DNA from: Phyllostachys edulis | Taxonomy: Eukaryota; Streptophyta; Magnoliopsida; Poales; Poaceae | NCBI GenBank assembly: GCA_036346405.1 | Contig: CM070568.1 | Span: 35,684,820-35,748,819 of the forward strand | DNA length: 64,000 nt | Reading direction: 5' to 3' | Shown here: one piece after another, positions 54,042 through 64,000 of the stretch | How the letters are laid out: each line of letters starts with the position of its first letter | Numbering within the stretch: the first letter of the stretch is position 1 | Notes under the pieces: generated by a model | Seen by the model: only the letters and a program-made list of their open reading frames with translations | What the model was told of the DNA's origin: nothing | The model's database searches: none | Position numbers and translations under genes: made by a program

Positions 54042-57000
54042 GGTCCCCCAGCACCTCCTTGGCTTCCTTTAAACACTTCCCCACTTGCTCTCGGTTCTGT
54101 GGAGCTCAAATCACCTGAAGCCCCTTGGCCGCCATTGTTGCACCTCGGAGCTCCTCGGTGCCAACTGGGTTCCTAGGGTCCTTCCTCAGCTCTCTGTGCT
54201 TCCTCTTGAGCTCCTCATCGCCCTGGTGCTTTCCCCTAACTCGATTTTAGCTTGTCTCCACAGGGGCGGGCTAATTTGGAGTTGGTCTCCTTGTGGCCGT
54301 GAGCACCCCCCCCTTTCTTCCCCATCGCCGGTGAGTGCTCTATTTCTCAATTCCTCTCTTTGGCACCTTTCTGGAGCTTGTTGAGAGCCAATGTGATGAC
54401 CTGGTGCTGTAAAATTGGACCAGGTCCTCTCCTCCTCATTGTCCTCCTCGGCGCCGGCATGGTCCTTCGTCGCCGGAGCTCCCCCTATCCTCCTCGGCCT
54501 ATATGCGACCTCCAGGTAGTCCCCTAGTTGTTTGGCACCCACCGAATGGTCATATGAGCTTTACTTCATTTTCGCCTTTGGTAGTGCATTACTGCGCCGC
54601 CTCTCCGGCTCATGGCGCTCTGTCCACCATGCTGCGGTGTGAGTGGTACCGGTGGAGTGCGATCGCTATTGCGCACCCATACCTGGCACCCATTCGCAAC
54701 GCCGTGCCGTAGGTCGCTGGCGGTGAGGAGATCCTTGCCGTCGGGTGTGTTGTTGGACGAGTCCGACAACTGTAGCATCTCGTGAGGGTCATCCGTTTTT
54801 AGATCTGCGGGCGAGATCTCGCGGGACGTGCGCGTGTGCTGTGTGTGTGTTGTGCGCGTTGGTCGCGGGCCGTCCATCTCTCGATCAACGGCCACGACAT
54901 CCGCCCCCGTTCGCGTGCGCGAGTTCCAAACGCGCGCGTTGCCGGGAGGACATGAGCCGTTGGATCCAGGATCCACGGCCCACGTTCGTCAATCGCGCGA
55001 GGGCGCGTGCGCGTTTTCCCCGAGGTCTTGGGCCGTCCGATCCAGGATCAATGGCCCAGGTTCGTCCGTGTCATTTCCTTTTTAGGAATTCCCTGATGGA
55101 ATTATTTGTGAACTGAAAAAGGTAATGAACTTTGAAAATGCGTAACTAATTCATTTTAGCTCTATTTGAGTTGATTCAAATTTTGGTAGCTCTAGTTTGA
55201 ACTAAAATTTAATCTGAAATGGGTTGTAAGTGTAGTTCGGCTCCAGAAAATGAAATGGTAAATTGGTTTCAAAATTAACATTTAATGTTGCTCTAAAAAT
55301 GGCAATTAACTTGTAAAATGCATAAGTAATTCTCTATAGATCATTTTTGAGTGAATCCAACTTTGTTGGCTTCCTCTGTTAGTGCACTAAATGGTAGAAT
55401 AGGATTTAGGCATGTCACTATTTTCAAAAGAAATGTGGGTGCATTTTATTTGTGCTCTTTTGCATGTCTTTGAAAAATCATAAAACATGCATCATAGCTC
55501 CAAATGAGGTGAACTCAATTGTGTTATTCATCTCATGAGGTGCTTGACTTACCATAAAAATCCTAGGTGCAACACCTCTTTGGAAAATTGTGCTTCAGAA
55601 TTTAATTTGGATGAACAGTAACCGATTTGAATTTTCCAGCATTTTCCAAGCTGAGCACATTTGTTTTGGCCATATCTTTTGCATTGAGAATCCAAATCTA
55701 TTGGTTCTTATTGCTAAATTCTCTAAAAATCATGCTCTTGCTGCTGTAAAAATTTCAGAGCATTTGGAGAAAGTTTGCTGTGGAGTCCTTTTGGTTTTCC
55801 TCGTTCTTATCGGTTCTTTTCGCATTTTCGTTAGGTGCCGACGAGTGTGTTGATCCCGTGAGTGATCCTTTGCAGCATAGCGAACAGCCCCAGCAAGGCA
55901 AGCAATTTGATCATTTCCATATTGTCCCATTACTTTTAAAGTTTAATACTTTGTTTCACTTGTATGTATGCATGCTACTTTGTGTTAAATTATCGATTAG
56001 TTGAGCCTATAGATGCATACTCTGTAGGTAAATGTTCATTCTCTACTACTAAGCCTAGGATTATCTTGCTGTGATCTAGAGTTCGATGGATGGACTCTTA
56101 TCACTTAGTAGTTCACGTTGATGCTTAGAAATGCTTAGATAACGGTAGAAATGGGCGGTTGTCGACATTATGTCGGTGACCTTGATCACATAAAAATTAT
56201 TATTCCATTATGTCCAACTTGTGCTTTGTTACTTTGTAAAGACATAAAAATGAAAAGAAAATTGTTTCATGACTTGGGCACAATGGATGTTGGTGTGATT
56301 GTTGGGTGTGAATGGAATGGTGCCTAGGTCCCCAAGGACCGAGTTACTTGTGTCACTAAGCCAAGCGCTTTTGCGTGCTAACCACACGAGGGTATTGGGA
56401 ACCCCTCTTGGCTAAGTACTTTGGGAGGTGTTAATTGTGGGTCGCAGGTGGTTAAAACTGTTTTATAAGGGAAAGAGCACCATGATTGCTTAAGTCGGGC
56501 AGTGTCTCCTATCCTTCTAAGTTGTCGTGACTCTTAATTAGCATCACTCATTGGAAATGCCTCGTAGGACTTAGCCGTGCTTGGCATACCAAAGGAAGTG
56601 TGCTAAATAGCTTGACGAAAAGGCGGTCGGCGTGTGGGTACATTGGTACACCCTGCGCAGGTTAAAACTATTCGAATAGCCTCGTCCTAGGTTATGGACA
56701 TGCTTGGTAAGGTCGTGCAAGAACTAGACTAAACATTTAATTAAAACTTGACATGGGTGGTATGAATGGGTAATTCATGCTATTGTTGTGGTGACTATTG
56801 GGTTAGTCACTTCCAGGATTGTTGTTGTCATCTATCTATTGTTATTATGATGTTGTCTCGTTGTTAATTGCAAATTAAAAATGAATTGCAAAACTGCTTC
56901 GAATCTATTTAAATATTGCAAATGAAAACTTGCTTTATGCTAAAGTGAGCCTAAAGCCTTCCACTTAAATAAAGCTTGCATGTAGCATATGTATAGGTCT

Positions 57001-57483
57001 CATACCTTTACGTCGCCGGGCTTGCGAGTACATTTTGTACTCATTTGCTTTGCTTAATAACTTTGTTGCAGAGGAGGTAGAGCCCCAAGGGCTTTACTTT
57101 TGTGAGATGTGCGGTGGTTGGGAAGACTAGCTAGGCGGCCCGGTCGGTTGCCTTGTGGGCTAAAGGCAAACCTTGTGGCCTTCTTTTGTTTATCGCCATC
57201 TTATGGCTTTTGCTTCCGCTGTTGTTTATCTTTCGTAGTTGCTATTTGGTCGGTTGGCCCCTTTTGTAATAACTCGATATTATGTATGTCTTTTATTTAA
57301 TCTAGTTCGTGCTTTGGTTCTATGTCTTGAATGGAATTGATGCATGATTTTGTAAAGGGGTGTGTATAATGTATTTCTGGGAAGTATATACATCTCGAAG
57401 ACACGGGTTATTTCGTTTGTGATGCTAGGGTCAATGGATGACTAAGCATTACAAGCCAAATAAGCCGGGGTCCTCACAGTATC

Positions 57484-57772
57484 CCACGCCTTTTTTGTCA
57501 CCTTTCCAAATGAGGGCGTCATGACGTTGTCCAAAGATCGCTCGATAGATGGCTGACATAGCCAGTCTATCCTTGCGATATTTGACACCACCCTTCTCAA
57601 ATTCCTTGCCGCCAGGATCTACGGCTTCCCACACATCTTGGGCTTGAAGAACAACGCTCATCTTCATGACCCATATGGTGTAATTGCTGCGCCCAAGTTG
57701 CAAGTATAGCATTGGCATCATCGAAGTCTCTTTCTTGCTCCCTGATGCCTCACCGTTTCCTTCCATTAACAT
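57484..57772 (-). pseudogene. Copia gag N-terminal part
   Basis: The frame MLMEGNGEASGSKKETSMMP, then LQLGRSNYTIWVMKMSVVLQ and DVWEAVDPGG, starts about 30 bp after the primer site. It is cut by the solo LTR at the GTATC duplication; the rest is at 50687-52010. Confidence 0.88.
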
Positions 57773-57790
57773 CCTTCCTCCTCAAGAACC

Positions 57791-57802
57791 GCTCTGATAC
57801 CA
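57791..57802 (-). other. Primer binding site of the deleted copia element
   Basis: Minus strand TGGTATCAGAGC, a perfect initiator Met tRNA complement, two bases inside the 5' LTR. Confidence 0.93.
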
Positions 57803-57804
57803 AC

Positions 57805-58390
57805 TGTTGGAATTTTTCCTCTCCGATGTGACCTGCCTGGCTCATAGCAGGGTCTTTTCCGTCCTTGTCTTCTCTCATGCAGCCTCCTGGATGCAATACG
57901 CAAAGGACAAGCACAAAAGCAAACCTTTCTTCTAGTCTTCACTTAATGTGACTTGTCTAGAATTCTTTGCTTTGTCCGTGTGACCTTTGATGGTCCCTGT
58001 TCTTCCCAATGGAACCGACTGCTCTCTGGACTCTCCGGTGCTTTGGCTCTCTGGTCTTTGGACCTCACGTGATCTTTGCTCGGCGCCACTCGATACACCA
58101 AATTTCGCTCGGTACTTTCTGCTGGAAATAAAGACGCTAAGAACAAAACGATTTCTTCTCTTCTCGGGAGCACACTGCTCCTCTTTTTTTTTGTATTTTA
58201 TTTCTTGCTTCTCATCGTTACACAATTGTTGGCTAGAGCACTTGTTTATATAGCCTAACATCCTGACTAGTTGATAGGCAACTACAAAACAGACTTGGCC
58301 AACGAAATAGAAATGGGCTCAAAACCAGAAACGGACTCAAACTCATCTAAACTTAGAAACTAAAAATACCAAAACAAGATTAATCTAACA
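57805..58390 (-). repeat. 5' LTR of the deleted copia element
   Basis: 586 bp, paired with 49719-50303. The right flank CGAAG is at 58391-58395. Confidence 0.93.
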
Positions 58391-58395
58391 CGAAG

Positions 58396-60900
58396 ACTCC
58401 TCTGAGGATGAAATTTGGAAAATTATCAAAGAGCTACCTTCCAGATCTGCCCCTGGTCCTAATGGCTTCCCTAATGAGTTTTACAAAGAGTTTTGGGAGG
58501 TAGTCAAATCTTAGTTTCTACTCTTAATAAGGGATTTTTTCATGGTGATCTTGATCTGAAGAGACTTAATTATGGGGTCATCACCCTTATCCCTAAATTG
58601 TAGGAAGCAAATACCATCAAACAATTTAGACCTATATGTCTTTTGAATGTTAGTTTTAAAATTATGACGAGATTGATGGCTAACAGATTGGAGAGCATTG
58701 TTGATGGGCTCATTAGTGATAGTCAATCAGCTTTCATTAAAAAAAGAAATATTTTGGATGGGGTGGTGGCCTTGCATGAGATCTTACATGAGGTTAAGCA
58801 TTCTAAAGAGAAAGGGCTGATTTTGAAAATTGACTTTGAAAAAGCCTATGACAAAATCAATTGGGGGTTTCTTGAAGATGTGATGGTGAGGAAAGGTTTC
58901 TCTGATCTTTGGATTAAGATGGTCATGAGTTCAGTCAGGGGGGGAAAGGTTAGCATCAACATCAATGGAGAGATGGGCCCTTTCTTTAATACTTACAGAG
59001 GTCTTCGTCAGGGTGACCCCTTATCTCCACTTCTCTTGGCTGCCGACGCCCTTGCTGTAATTATTGAGAATGCTCAGGATAAAGGGTTGCTTAAAGGGGT
59101 GATACCTCACCTAATTCCAGGGGATGTTCCTATTCTCCAGTATGCGGACGACACAGTTATTATGATAGAATGCAAGAAGGATTATATGACTAATCTGAAA
59201 TTCTTACTTTACTGCTTCGAATGGATGTCTGGATTAAAAATCAACTATCATAAAAGTGAAGTTTTCGTGATGGGGTGTGATAGAGAAGAAGCTTATACTG
59301 TGGCTGAGATTTTTTATTGCAAATTAGCTTCTCTGCCTCTCACTTATCTTGGTATTTTGATTGGAGATTGTTAGGTGGGAGAGAGAGTAGCAGAGAGTGT
59401 TATTGCTAAATTGGGGAAAAGATTAGATAATTGGAAGAACAATCTTCTTTCCTCTGGGAGGAGACTTGTAATGGTTAACAGTTGTTTGAGTAGCTTACCT
59501 ATTTACACGATGGGTTTTTACCGTTTGAGTGGAGTGACTCATAACAAGATGGATTCAATCAGATCTCGGTTCTTTTGGAGAGGTCCCAGTGATAAGTTCA
59601 AATATCACATGGTGAATTGGGATGCAGTGTGCAGACCAAAAGAGTTTGGTGGCCTAGGGGTGATTAACACTAGAATCATGAACAATTGCTTGCTAGTTAA
59701 ATGGATTTGGAGAATTTTTAATAGTAACAATGAGTTGTGGTCCAGGATCATTAAGGCCAAATACTTCCCTGAGGGCTTTTTTAAAGATGCCAAACCTATT
59801 AAAAGCTCTCAATTTTGGAGAAGTCTTCAGAAGGTTAAACATTTATTTTACAGGGGGGTGTGTTTCCAGATTGGGAATGGTTTGACTACCTCTTTTTGGA
59901 CAGATGTGTGATTGGGCGGCTATCCTTTGAAAATCATGTTTGATAAACTTTTTTTTGTATCTTCCAGTTCCCTGATATCAAGGTGGCTGAGTGTTGGTCT
60001 GTGCAGGGGTGGTCGATGCCTTTCCTCAGAACCTTTGGGGAGGAGGAGACGAATCAGTGGAACCTTTTGAAAGAAATTTTCTTGAACACTGATCTCAATG
60101 GAGACAGGGATAAAATCTCTTGGTGTTTTGAGAAAAATGGCCTGTACTATGTTAAATCCTTGTATAAACAATTAGTTTTCGGGGGTATTTCTTGCACTAA
60201 ACTTCAAATCTTATGGAAAAGTGAAATTCCCCTTAAAGTGAAAATTTTTCTGTGGCAATTTTATCTTAACAAAGTCCCTTCTGCTGATCAGTTGAGGAGG
60301 AGGGGGTGGAAAGGCGGAGATTCTTGTGTTCTTTGTGGTGAAAGTGAAACCATCGAGCATATCTTGTTTTCTTGTGTGCTTGCCAAGTTTGCTTGGATTT
60401 GTGTGAAGGAAGCAAATAACTGGAATAGAACTCCCACCTCTCTTGATGACTTTCAGTTTAACTGGCTAGATGGGAATGGGGCTAACTTGTATAATGCTAC
60501 TCTGTTTAGTTTTGCAGCTTTCGCTTAGAATCTCTGGAAATATAGGAACAGTATGACGATTGAGAGGAATTTGCCTAGAAATCCTATAGATGTAATTTTC
60601 AAATTCATATCTTGTTTGCAACATTAGATGGTCCTCACCAAAGGGGCGGAGAGAGAGATCTTGGATGACTTCCTGACAAAGTTTGAAGTCTGGAGAGCTT
60701 CGACATGGTCTAATAGTTAGTTTTCTGTTGGATGTATCAGATAGTTGGTTGCTGGTTTCTGAGTCTTTTGTCTCTGGATGTATTTCGGTTTTCCTGCTGC
60801 TATCGTTAGCTGGTTTCCCCAGCTGGGTCGTTGTGTGTTCTGTGTTGTAAGAACCTATTAATTTTGCTTTCTATAAAAGTAGGGACTAAGTCCTTTTATA
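58396..60900 (+). pseudogene. LINE ORF2 remnant: RT and zf-RVT
   Basis: ORF2 performs target-primed reverse transcription. Seen in order: the N-terminal RT motif RSAPGPNGFPNEFYKEFW (58440-58500), DSQSAFIKKRNILDGV, LKIDFEKAYDKINW (first catalytic Asp), YRGLRQGDPLSPLLLA and LQYADDTVI (catalytic YADD). Then come the C-terminal thumb region and a zf-RVT module ending CVLCGESETIEHILFSC (about 60325-60375). In-frame stops at about 58512, 59372, 59909 and 60526 inactivate it. The endonuclease is missing through 5' truncation. Confidence 0.9.
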
Positions 60901-60924
60901 AAAAAAAAAGGACTCAAGGTTGGT

Positions 60925-61228
60925 GTAGTGCCAGGCAACATCTGATTGGGTACTCAGGCAATTGTATCAGCGTGTGTAGGTCAACGTTGTGCGCTGCAAG
61001 TGTTGGACTTGTCTGCGAAGAAAAGTCAGCCAGCAAGCAAGAGGAAAGTACAGTTAAGAACTATATTGTTTCTAAGAACATATGGATTTTTACTGAACAG
61101 CAGAGAATCAGTGCAGTGGTGGAGTCAGGATTTTGACAATGGAGATGTGAACTTTTTTTTCAATTACAAGAAAGACACGCATGTATACACATCACCACAC
61201 ACATGCGCGAATGTGTCTCCTTAGCATA
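60925..61228 (-). other. Remaining native upstream sequence of the receptor kinase gene
   Basis: After the LINE target duplication, about 300 bp of single-copy-looking sequence remains before copia LTR 61229. This is what used to lie 54 bp upstream of the ATG. No convincing TATA box is visible; AATATAG at about 61049-61058 (minus) is only weak. If the native core promoter exists it is here, now 11.3 kb from the coding start. Confidence 0.55.
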
Positions 61229-61525
61229 TGTTAGAAATAATGCACAGATCAAAAGAGACGAGAGACACGAATCTTTTACGTGGAAAACCCTTACTGGAAA
61301 AAAACCATGGGCGCCAACCAGCGATGATCACTATATGAGGAGCAATTACAAAACGCAGGAGATTACAATGAGGCGTCTCCAATAATGGCGTCTCTCTCCC
61401 CGTGCGGCTTACAAGACGTATATAAAGGGGTAAAAGGACTTAGATTCCAAGTAAGAAACTAATCCGCTAATATGGTAACTAATCCGGATCCTTACATATT
61501 AAAAATTCGGATCAAAATATCAACA
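61229..61525 (-). repeat. 3' LTR of the third copia element
   Basis: 297 bp, TGTTAGAAAT..AATATCAACA. The probable left target duplication is GCATA (61224-61228); the partner lies outside the window. The polypurine tract CTCAAGGTGGAGAT (minus) is at 61526-61539. Confidence 0.85.
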
Positions 61526-61634
61526 ATCTCCACCTTGAGACGAATTTCCTCTTGTAGCAAAATAAAGAATCATCAATCACCAAAATATCTCCACAATAAG
61601 ATAGAAATCATCGTGCGCCAACTAGTCTCTAAGA

Positions 61635-62261
61635 CTAGACTGTAATATCAACTAAGCTTGAGCAAAGCTCAAACTTAGTAACAGGAACTGGCTTTGTCAT
61701 CATGTCAGCTGGATTGTCATGAGTACTTATCTTGCACACCTTAACATCACCTTGAGCAATAACACCTCGAATAAAGTGATATCTCACATTAATGTGCTTT
61801 GTTCTCTCATAGAACATCTGATCCTTTGTAAGGCATATAGCACTCTGGCTATCACAAAAAATAGTAGTGCAAGAACTATCTCCACAAAGCTCAGTGTACA
61901 AACCTCTCAACCAAATAGCTTCTTTACAAGCTTCAGGAATAGCCATATATTCTGCTTTAGTGGTTGATAAGGCAACAGTAGATTGCAAACTTGCCTTCCA
62001 ATTAACAGCACAACCACCAATGGTGAAAACATAACCTGTTAGAGACCTCCTGTTGTCCAAATCACCAAAGATAATCGAGTCAACATAACCAACAAGTTCA
62101 TCTCTAGAATTCCCGAGCGCAAAACGAGCATTAGAAGTGCCACGCAAATATCGAAAATCCATCAATCGCTTTCCAATGCTCTTTTCCGCACTAGCCATGT
62201 ATCTACTAACAACACTCGATTGCATGAGATAAATCAGATGAGAACAAACCATGGCATACAT
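61635..62261 (-). pseudogene. Copia RNase H
   Basis: Open for 208 codons. Contains GYVDSIIFGDLDNRRSLTGY, then STTKAEYMAIPEACKEAIWL and KHINVRYHFIRG, with HDNPADMMTKP near the end: the full copia RNase H order, which removes RNA from the hybrid. Separated from the upstream frame by a small frameshift at about 62262-62275. Confidence 0.88.
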
Positions 62262-62272
62262 AAGAGAACCAA

Positions 62273-64000
62273 CTACACCGAATATGGAACTCTAGACATG
62301 TATTCAATATCATAATCGACTCGGGACATAAGGTCAAGATAATCAAATGCGGTTAATGGAGTACTTACTGGTTTTGCATCATACATAACAGTTATCCACT
62401 TATTACAATCAGTGGAGCTAATAGCTTTAGAGTATGATGAAGGTTCTGTATTACCTTCAATTTCTTCTGCCACACTCAAAGCATAAGCAATAATATTAAC
62501 TTCTTCAATCAACCTCTTGGGTGGATTAATCTCCCTCCTAGGCCTGTCAGCTGCAATGGACCGTTGTGGTGGCTGCTCAACAATAGGTGCATCATGAACA
62601 ATAATATTTTCTTTATCTGATGTGACACCTGAACCAATAGAGTGCTCCACCAACACTTGAATTTCGCTCCTCTCAACAGAAACATTAGTGGGCGCTTTAT
62701 CATGAAGCATAGCAGATTCATTAAAGACAATGTTTCTGCTAATCACAACCTTGCTTGTTTCAGGATTCCACAACTTATATCCTTTAACACCAGATTTATA
62801 ACCAAGAAAGATGCACTTAACAGCTGTAGGCTCTAATTTTCCATTATCAACATGAGCATAAGCAGTACAACCAAAAACTCTCAATTCTGAATAATTTGCT
62901 GGAGAATCAGACCATACCTCAATTGGATTCTTCTTTTCAATTGCAATAGAGGGTAACCGATTAATAAGATAGCAAGCAGTGGAAGCGGCTTCAGCCCAAA
63001 AACGCCTATGCAAACCTGCATTAGACAACATGCAACGGGCCTTGAAAATGATGGTCTTGTTCATACGCTCAGCTACACCGTTTTGTTGAGGAGTACCGGG
63101 AATGGTGTAATGCCTAATAATGCTTTCAGTCTTGCAATATGATTCAAATTCATCAAAACATAATTCTATCCCATTATCAGCTCGAAGTTTCTTTACCTTC
63201 TTTTCAGTTTGCCTTTCAACCATAGTCTTCCACTCTTTAAATGCTAAAAATGCTTCTGACTTTTGCTTCAAGAAATAAGGCCACACTCTTCTAGAGTAAT
63301 CATCAATAATTGTTAACATATAACGAGAACCTCCTAGCGATGTCTTGCGAGATGACCCCCATAAATCAGAATGCACATAATCCAAAATACCTTCTATGGT
63401 ATGAACTGAGGTATTGAACCTCACCCTCTTGTGTTTGCCAAACACACAATGCTCACAAAATTTCAGCTTGCCGATTCTATGTCCATCAAGAAGTCCTCTC
63501 TTGCTCAATTCTGCCAAACCAATTTCACTCATATGCCCAATACGCATATGCCAAAAATTAGTAGCATCAGAATCAGATAATGAACTTGAAATTACAGCAA
63601 CATTACCTGATATTGTAGTACCTCGCAGATGGTACAGATTGGCAGATTTAATATCAGCTTTCATCACAACAAGAGAGCCTTTTGATACCTTCAAAACTCT
63701 ACCTTCACCAGAATACTTGTACCCTTTAACATCGAGAGTACTCAAAGAGATGAGGTTTCTTTTCAAGTCTGGAATGTGCTTCACATCTGTCAAAGTTCTG
63801 ACAATGCCATCAAACATCTTGATCTGAATTGAACCAATTTTTGCAATCTTACAAGATGAGTTATCACCTATCAACACAATACCACCTTCAACAGGTTCAT
63901 AGGTGGCAAACCAATCCCTATTCGGGCACATATGAAAGGTACAGGTAGAGTCAAGAATCCATTCATCATTGGTCTTAGCACATCCAGCAAAGGCAACAAG
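62273..64000 (-). CDS. Copia protease-integrase frame, partial
   Basis: Open from beyond 64000 to 62273. Starts with the protease region EWILDSTCTFHMCPNRDWF. The integrase zinc module follows (WHMRIGHMSEIG and CEHCVFGKH). The DDE core is complete: VHSDLWGSSR, LRADNGIELCF and NGVAERMNKT. The post-integrase linker then enters the first residues of RT (TDCNKWITVM) and jumps at about 62378-62390 to the RT end (DAKPVSTPL) without losing frame. Integrase looks catalytically intact. Confidence 0.9.
   Translation of the reverse strand, partial: LVAFAGCAKTNDEWILDSTCTFHMCPNRDWFATYEPVEGGIVLIGDNSSCKIAKIGSIQIKMFDGIVRTLTDVKHIPDLKRNLISLSTLDVKGYKYSGEGRVLKVSKGSLVVMKADIKSANLYHLRGTTISGNVAVISSSLSDSDATNFWHMRIGHMSEIGLAELSKRGLLDGHRIGKLKFCEHCVFGKHKRVRFNTSVHTIEGILDYVHSDLWGSSRKTSLGGSRYMLTIIDDYSRRVWPYFLKQKSEAFLAFKEWKTMVERQTEKKVKKLRADNGIELCFDEFESYCKTESIIRHYTIPGTPQQNGVAERMNKTIIFKARCMLSNAGLHRRFWAEAASTACYLINRLPSIAIEKKNPIEVWSDSPANYSELRVFGCTAYAHVDNGKLEPTAVKCIFLGYKSGVKGYKLWNPETSKVVISRNIVFNESAMLHDKAPTNVSVERSEIQVLVEHSIGSGVTSDKENIIVHDAPIVEQPPQRSIAADRPRREINPPKRLIEEVNIIAYALSVAEEIEGNTEPSSYSKAISSTDCNKWITVMYDAKPVSTPLTAFDYLDLMSRVDYDIEYMSRVPYSV

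Larger units (their letters stand above)
52011..57478. mobile_element. Ty3/gypsy-type solo LTR, 5.5 kb, in copia gag
   Basis: Begins TGTAACATCCC, ends TCCTCACA, and is flanked by GTATC at 52006-52010 and 57479-57483. The reading frame of copia gag resumes across the duplication. There is no gag-pol inside. It contains a minisatellite (about 52600-53770), a GC-rich block with TATA at 54035, an AT-rich block (55080-55750) and the distal LTR blocks shared with 1-507 and 45641-46920. Confidence 0.88.
49719..58390 (-). mobile_element. Internally deleted Ty1/copia element inside the LINE
   Basis: 586-bp LTRs at both ends, perfect CGAAG duplication (49714-49718 and 58391-58395), primer site at 57791-57802. 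The coding part holds only gag and protease on the minus strand; integrase, RT and RNase H are absent. A 5468-bp solo LTR (52011-57478) splits gag. Without it the element is only about 3.2 kb, so it could move only with help in trans. Confidence 0.92.
49641..60907 (+). mobile_element. L1-type LINE, 5'-truncated, inserted at the gene start
   Basis: Bounded by the 17-bp target duplication aaggactcaaggttggt at 49624-49640 and 60908-60924, with a poly(A) tail at about 60898-60907. Only 49641-49713 and 58396-60907 (about 2.6 kb) belong to the LINE; the rest is a later copia insertion. The 5' end of the LINE (ORF1 and endonuclease) is missing. It lies 54 bp upstream of the receptor-kinase ATG, in opposite orientation to the gene. 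Confidence 0.9.
61229..64000 (-). mobile_element. Ty1/copia element, RT deleted, runs off the window
   Basis: Minus strand: protease motif at the window edge, integrase, residual RT edges, RNase H, polypurine tract, LTR. The 5' LTR and most of gag lie beyond 64000. Protease and integrase remain open, RNase H is open, and most of the RT is missing, so it is non-autonomous. Confidence 0.88.

Overview
This is a plant nuclear window, almost certainly from a grass and most plausibly Oryza (rice or a wild relative). The evidence is one spliced plant receptor-kinase gene with GT-AG/GC-AG introns and a dense stack of grass-type transposable elements (Ty3/gypsy, Ty1/copia, L1-type LINE, Mutator-like). 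There are no bacterial operons, rRNA, tRNA genes or CRISPR arrays. The organism call rests on element style and gene structure, not on a database match.

Layout, left to right. (1) 1-507 and 13843-14379 are two pieces of an old gypsy LTR, split by a gypsy element at 508-13837 on the minus strand. That element has 3.7-kb LTRs, a perfect AAATA target duplication and an ORF0 upstream of gag (RIRE3/RIRE8 style). (2) 14728-14987 is a 5'-truncated LINE tail just downstream of the host gene. (3) 15113-49587, minus strand, is one malectin-like LRR receptor kinase gene of 12 exons. Exons 3-12 lie at 15113-19052 and exons 1-2 at 48350-49587; intron 2 is 29.3 kb.

(4) Intron 2 is a nest. A copia element (19998-48044) has its 3' LTR split by a gypsy solo LTR (29523-46920, TSD TGAAG). 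That LTR is in turn split by about 13.5 kb containing a Mutator-like element (32416-42737) and a fragment of an acireductone dioxygenase gene (43639-44610). The Mutator-like element carries a decayed MULE transposase with a SWIM finger, a plant mobile domain (PMD) ORF and three GRF-zinc-finger-like ORFs. It also has short tandem arrays in front of TATA boxes.

(5) 49641-60907 is an L1-type LINE that landed 54 bp upstream of the receptor-kinase ATG. It contains a deleted copia element (49719-58390, TSD CGAAG), whose gag is split by a 5.5-kb solo LTR (52011-57478, TSD GTATC) bearing a minisatellite. (6) 60925-61228 is the about 300 bp left of the original upstream sequence of the gene. (7) 61229 to the window end is a third copia element, minus strand, with its reverse transcriptase deleted.

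How it fits together: the only host gene is the receptor kinase. Its frame is clean in exons 3-12 but broken in exon 2. Every element in or beside it can be ordered in time from target-site duplications. The two LTRs of the 508-13837 element agree closely in AT-rich stretches but differ by small substitutions and indels at CG and CWG sites. Consensus error at methylated cytosines may therefore explain part of the frame damage seen in GC-rich ORFs across the window.
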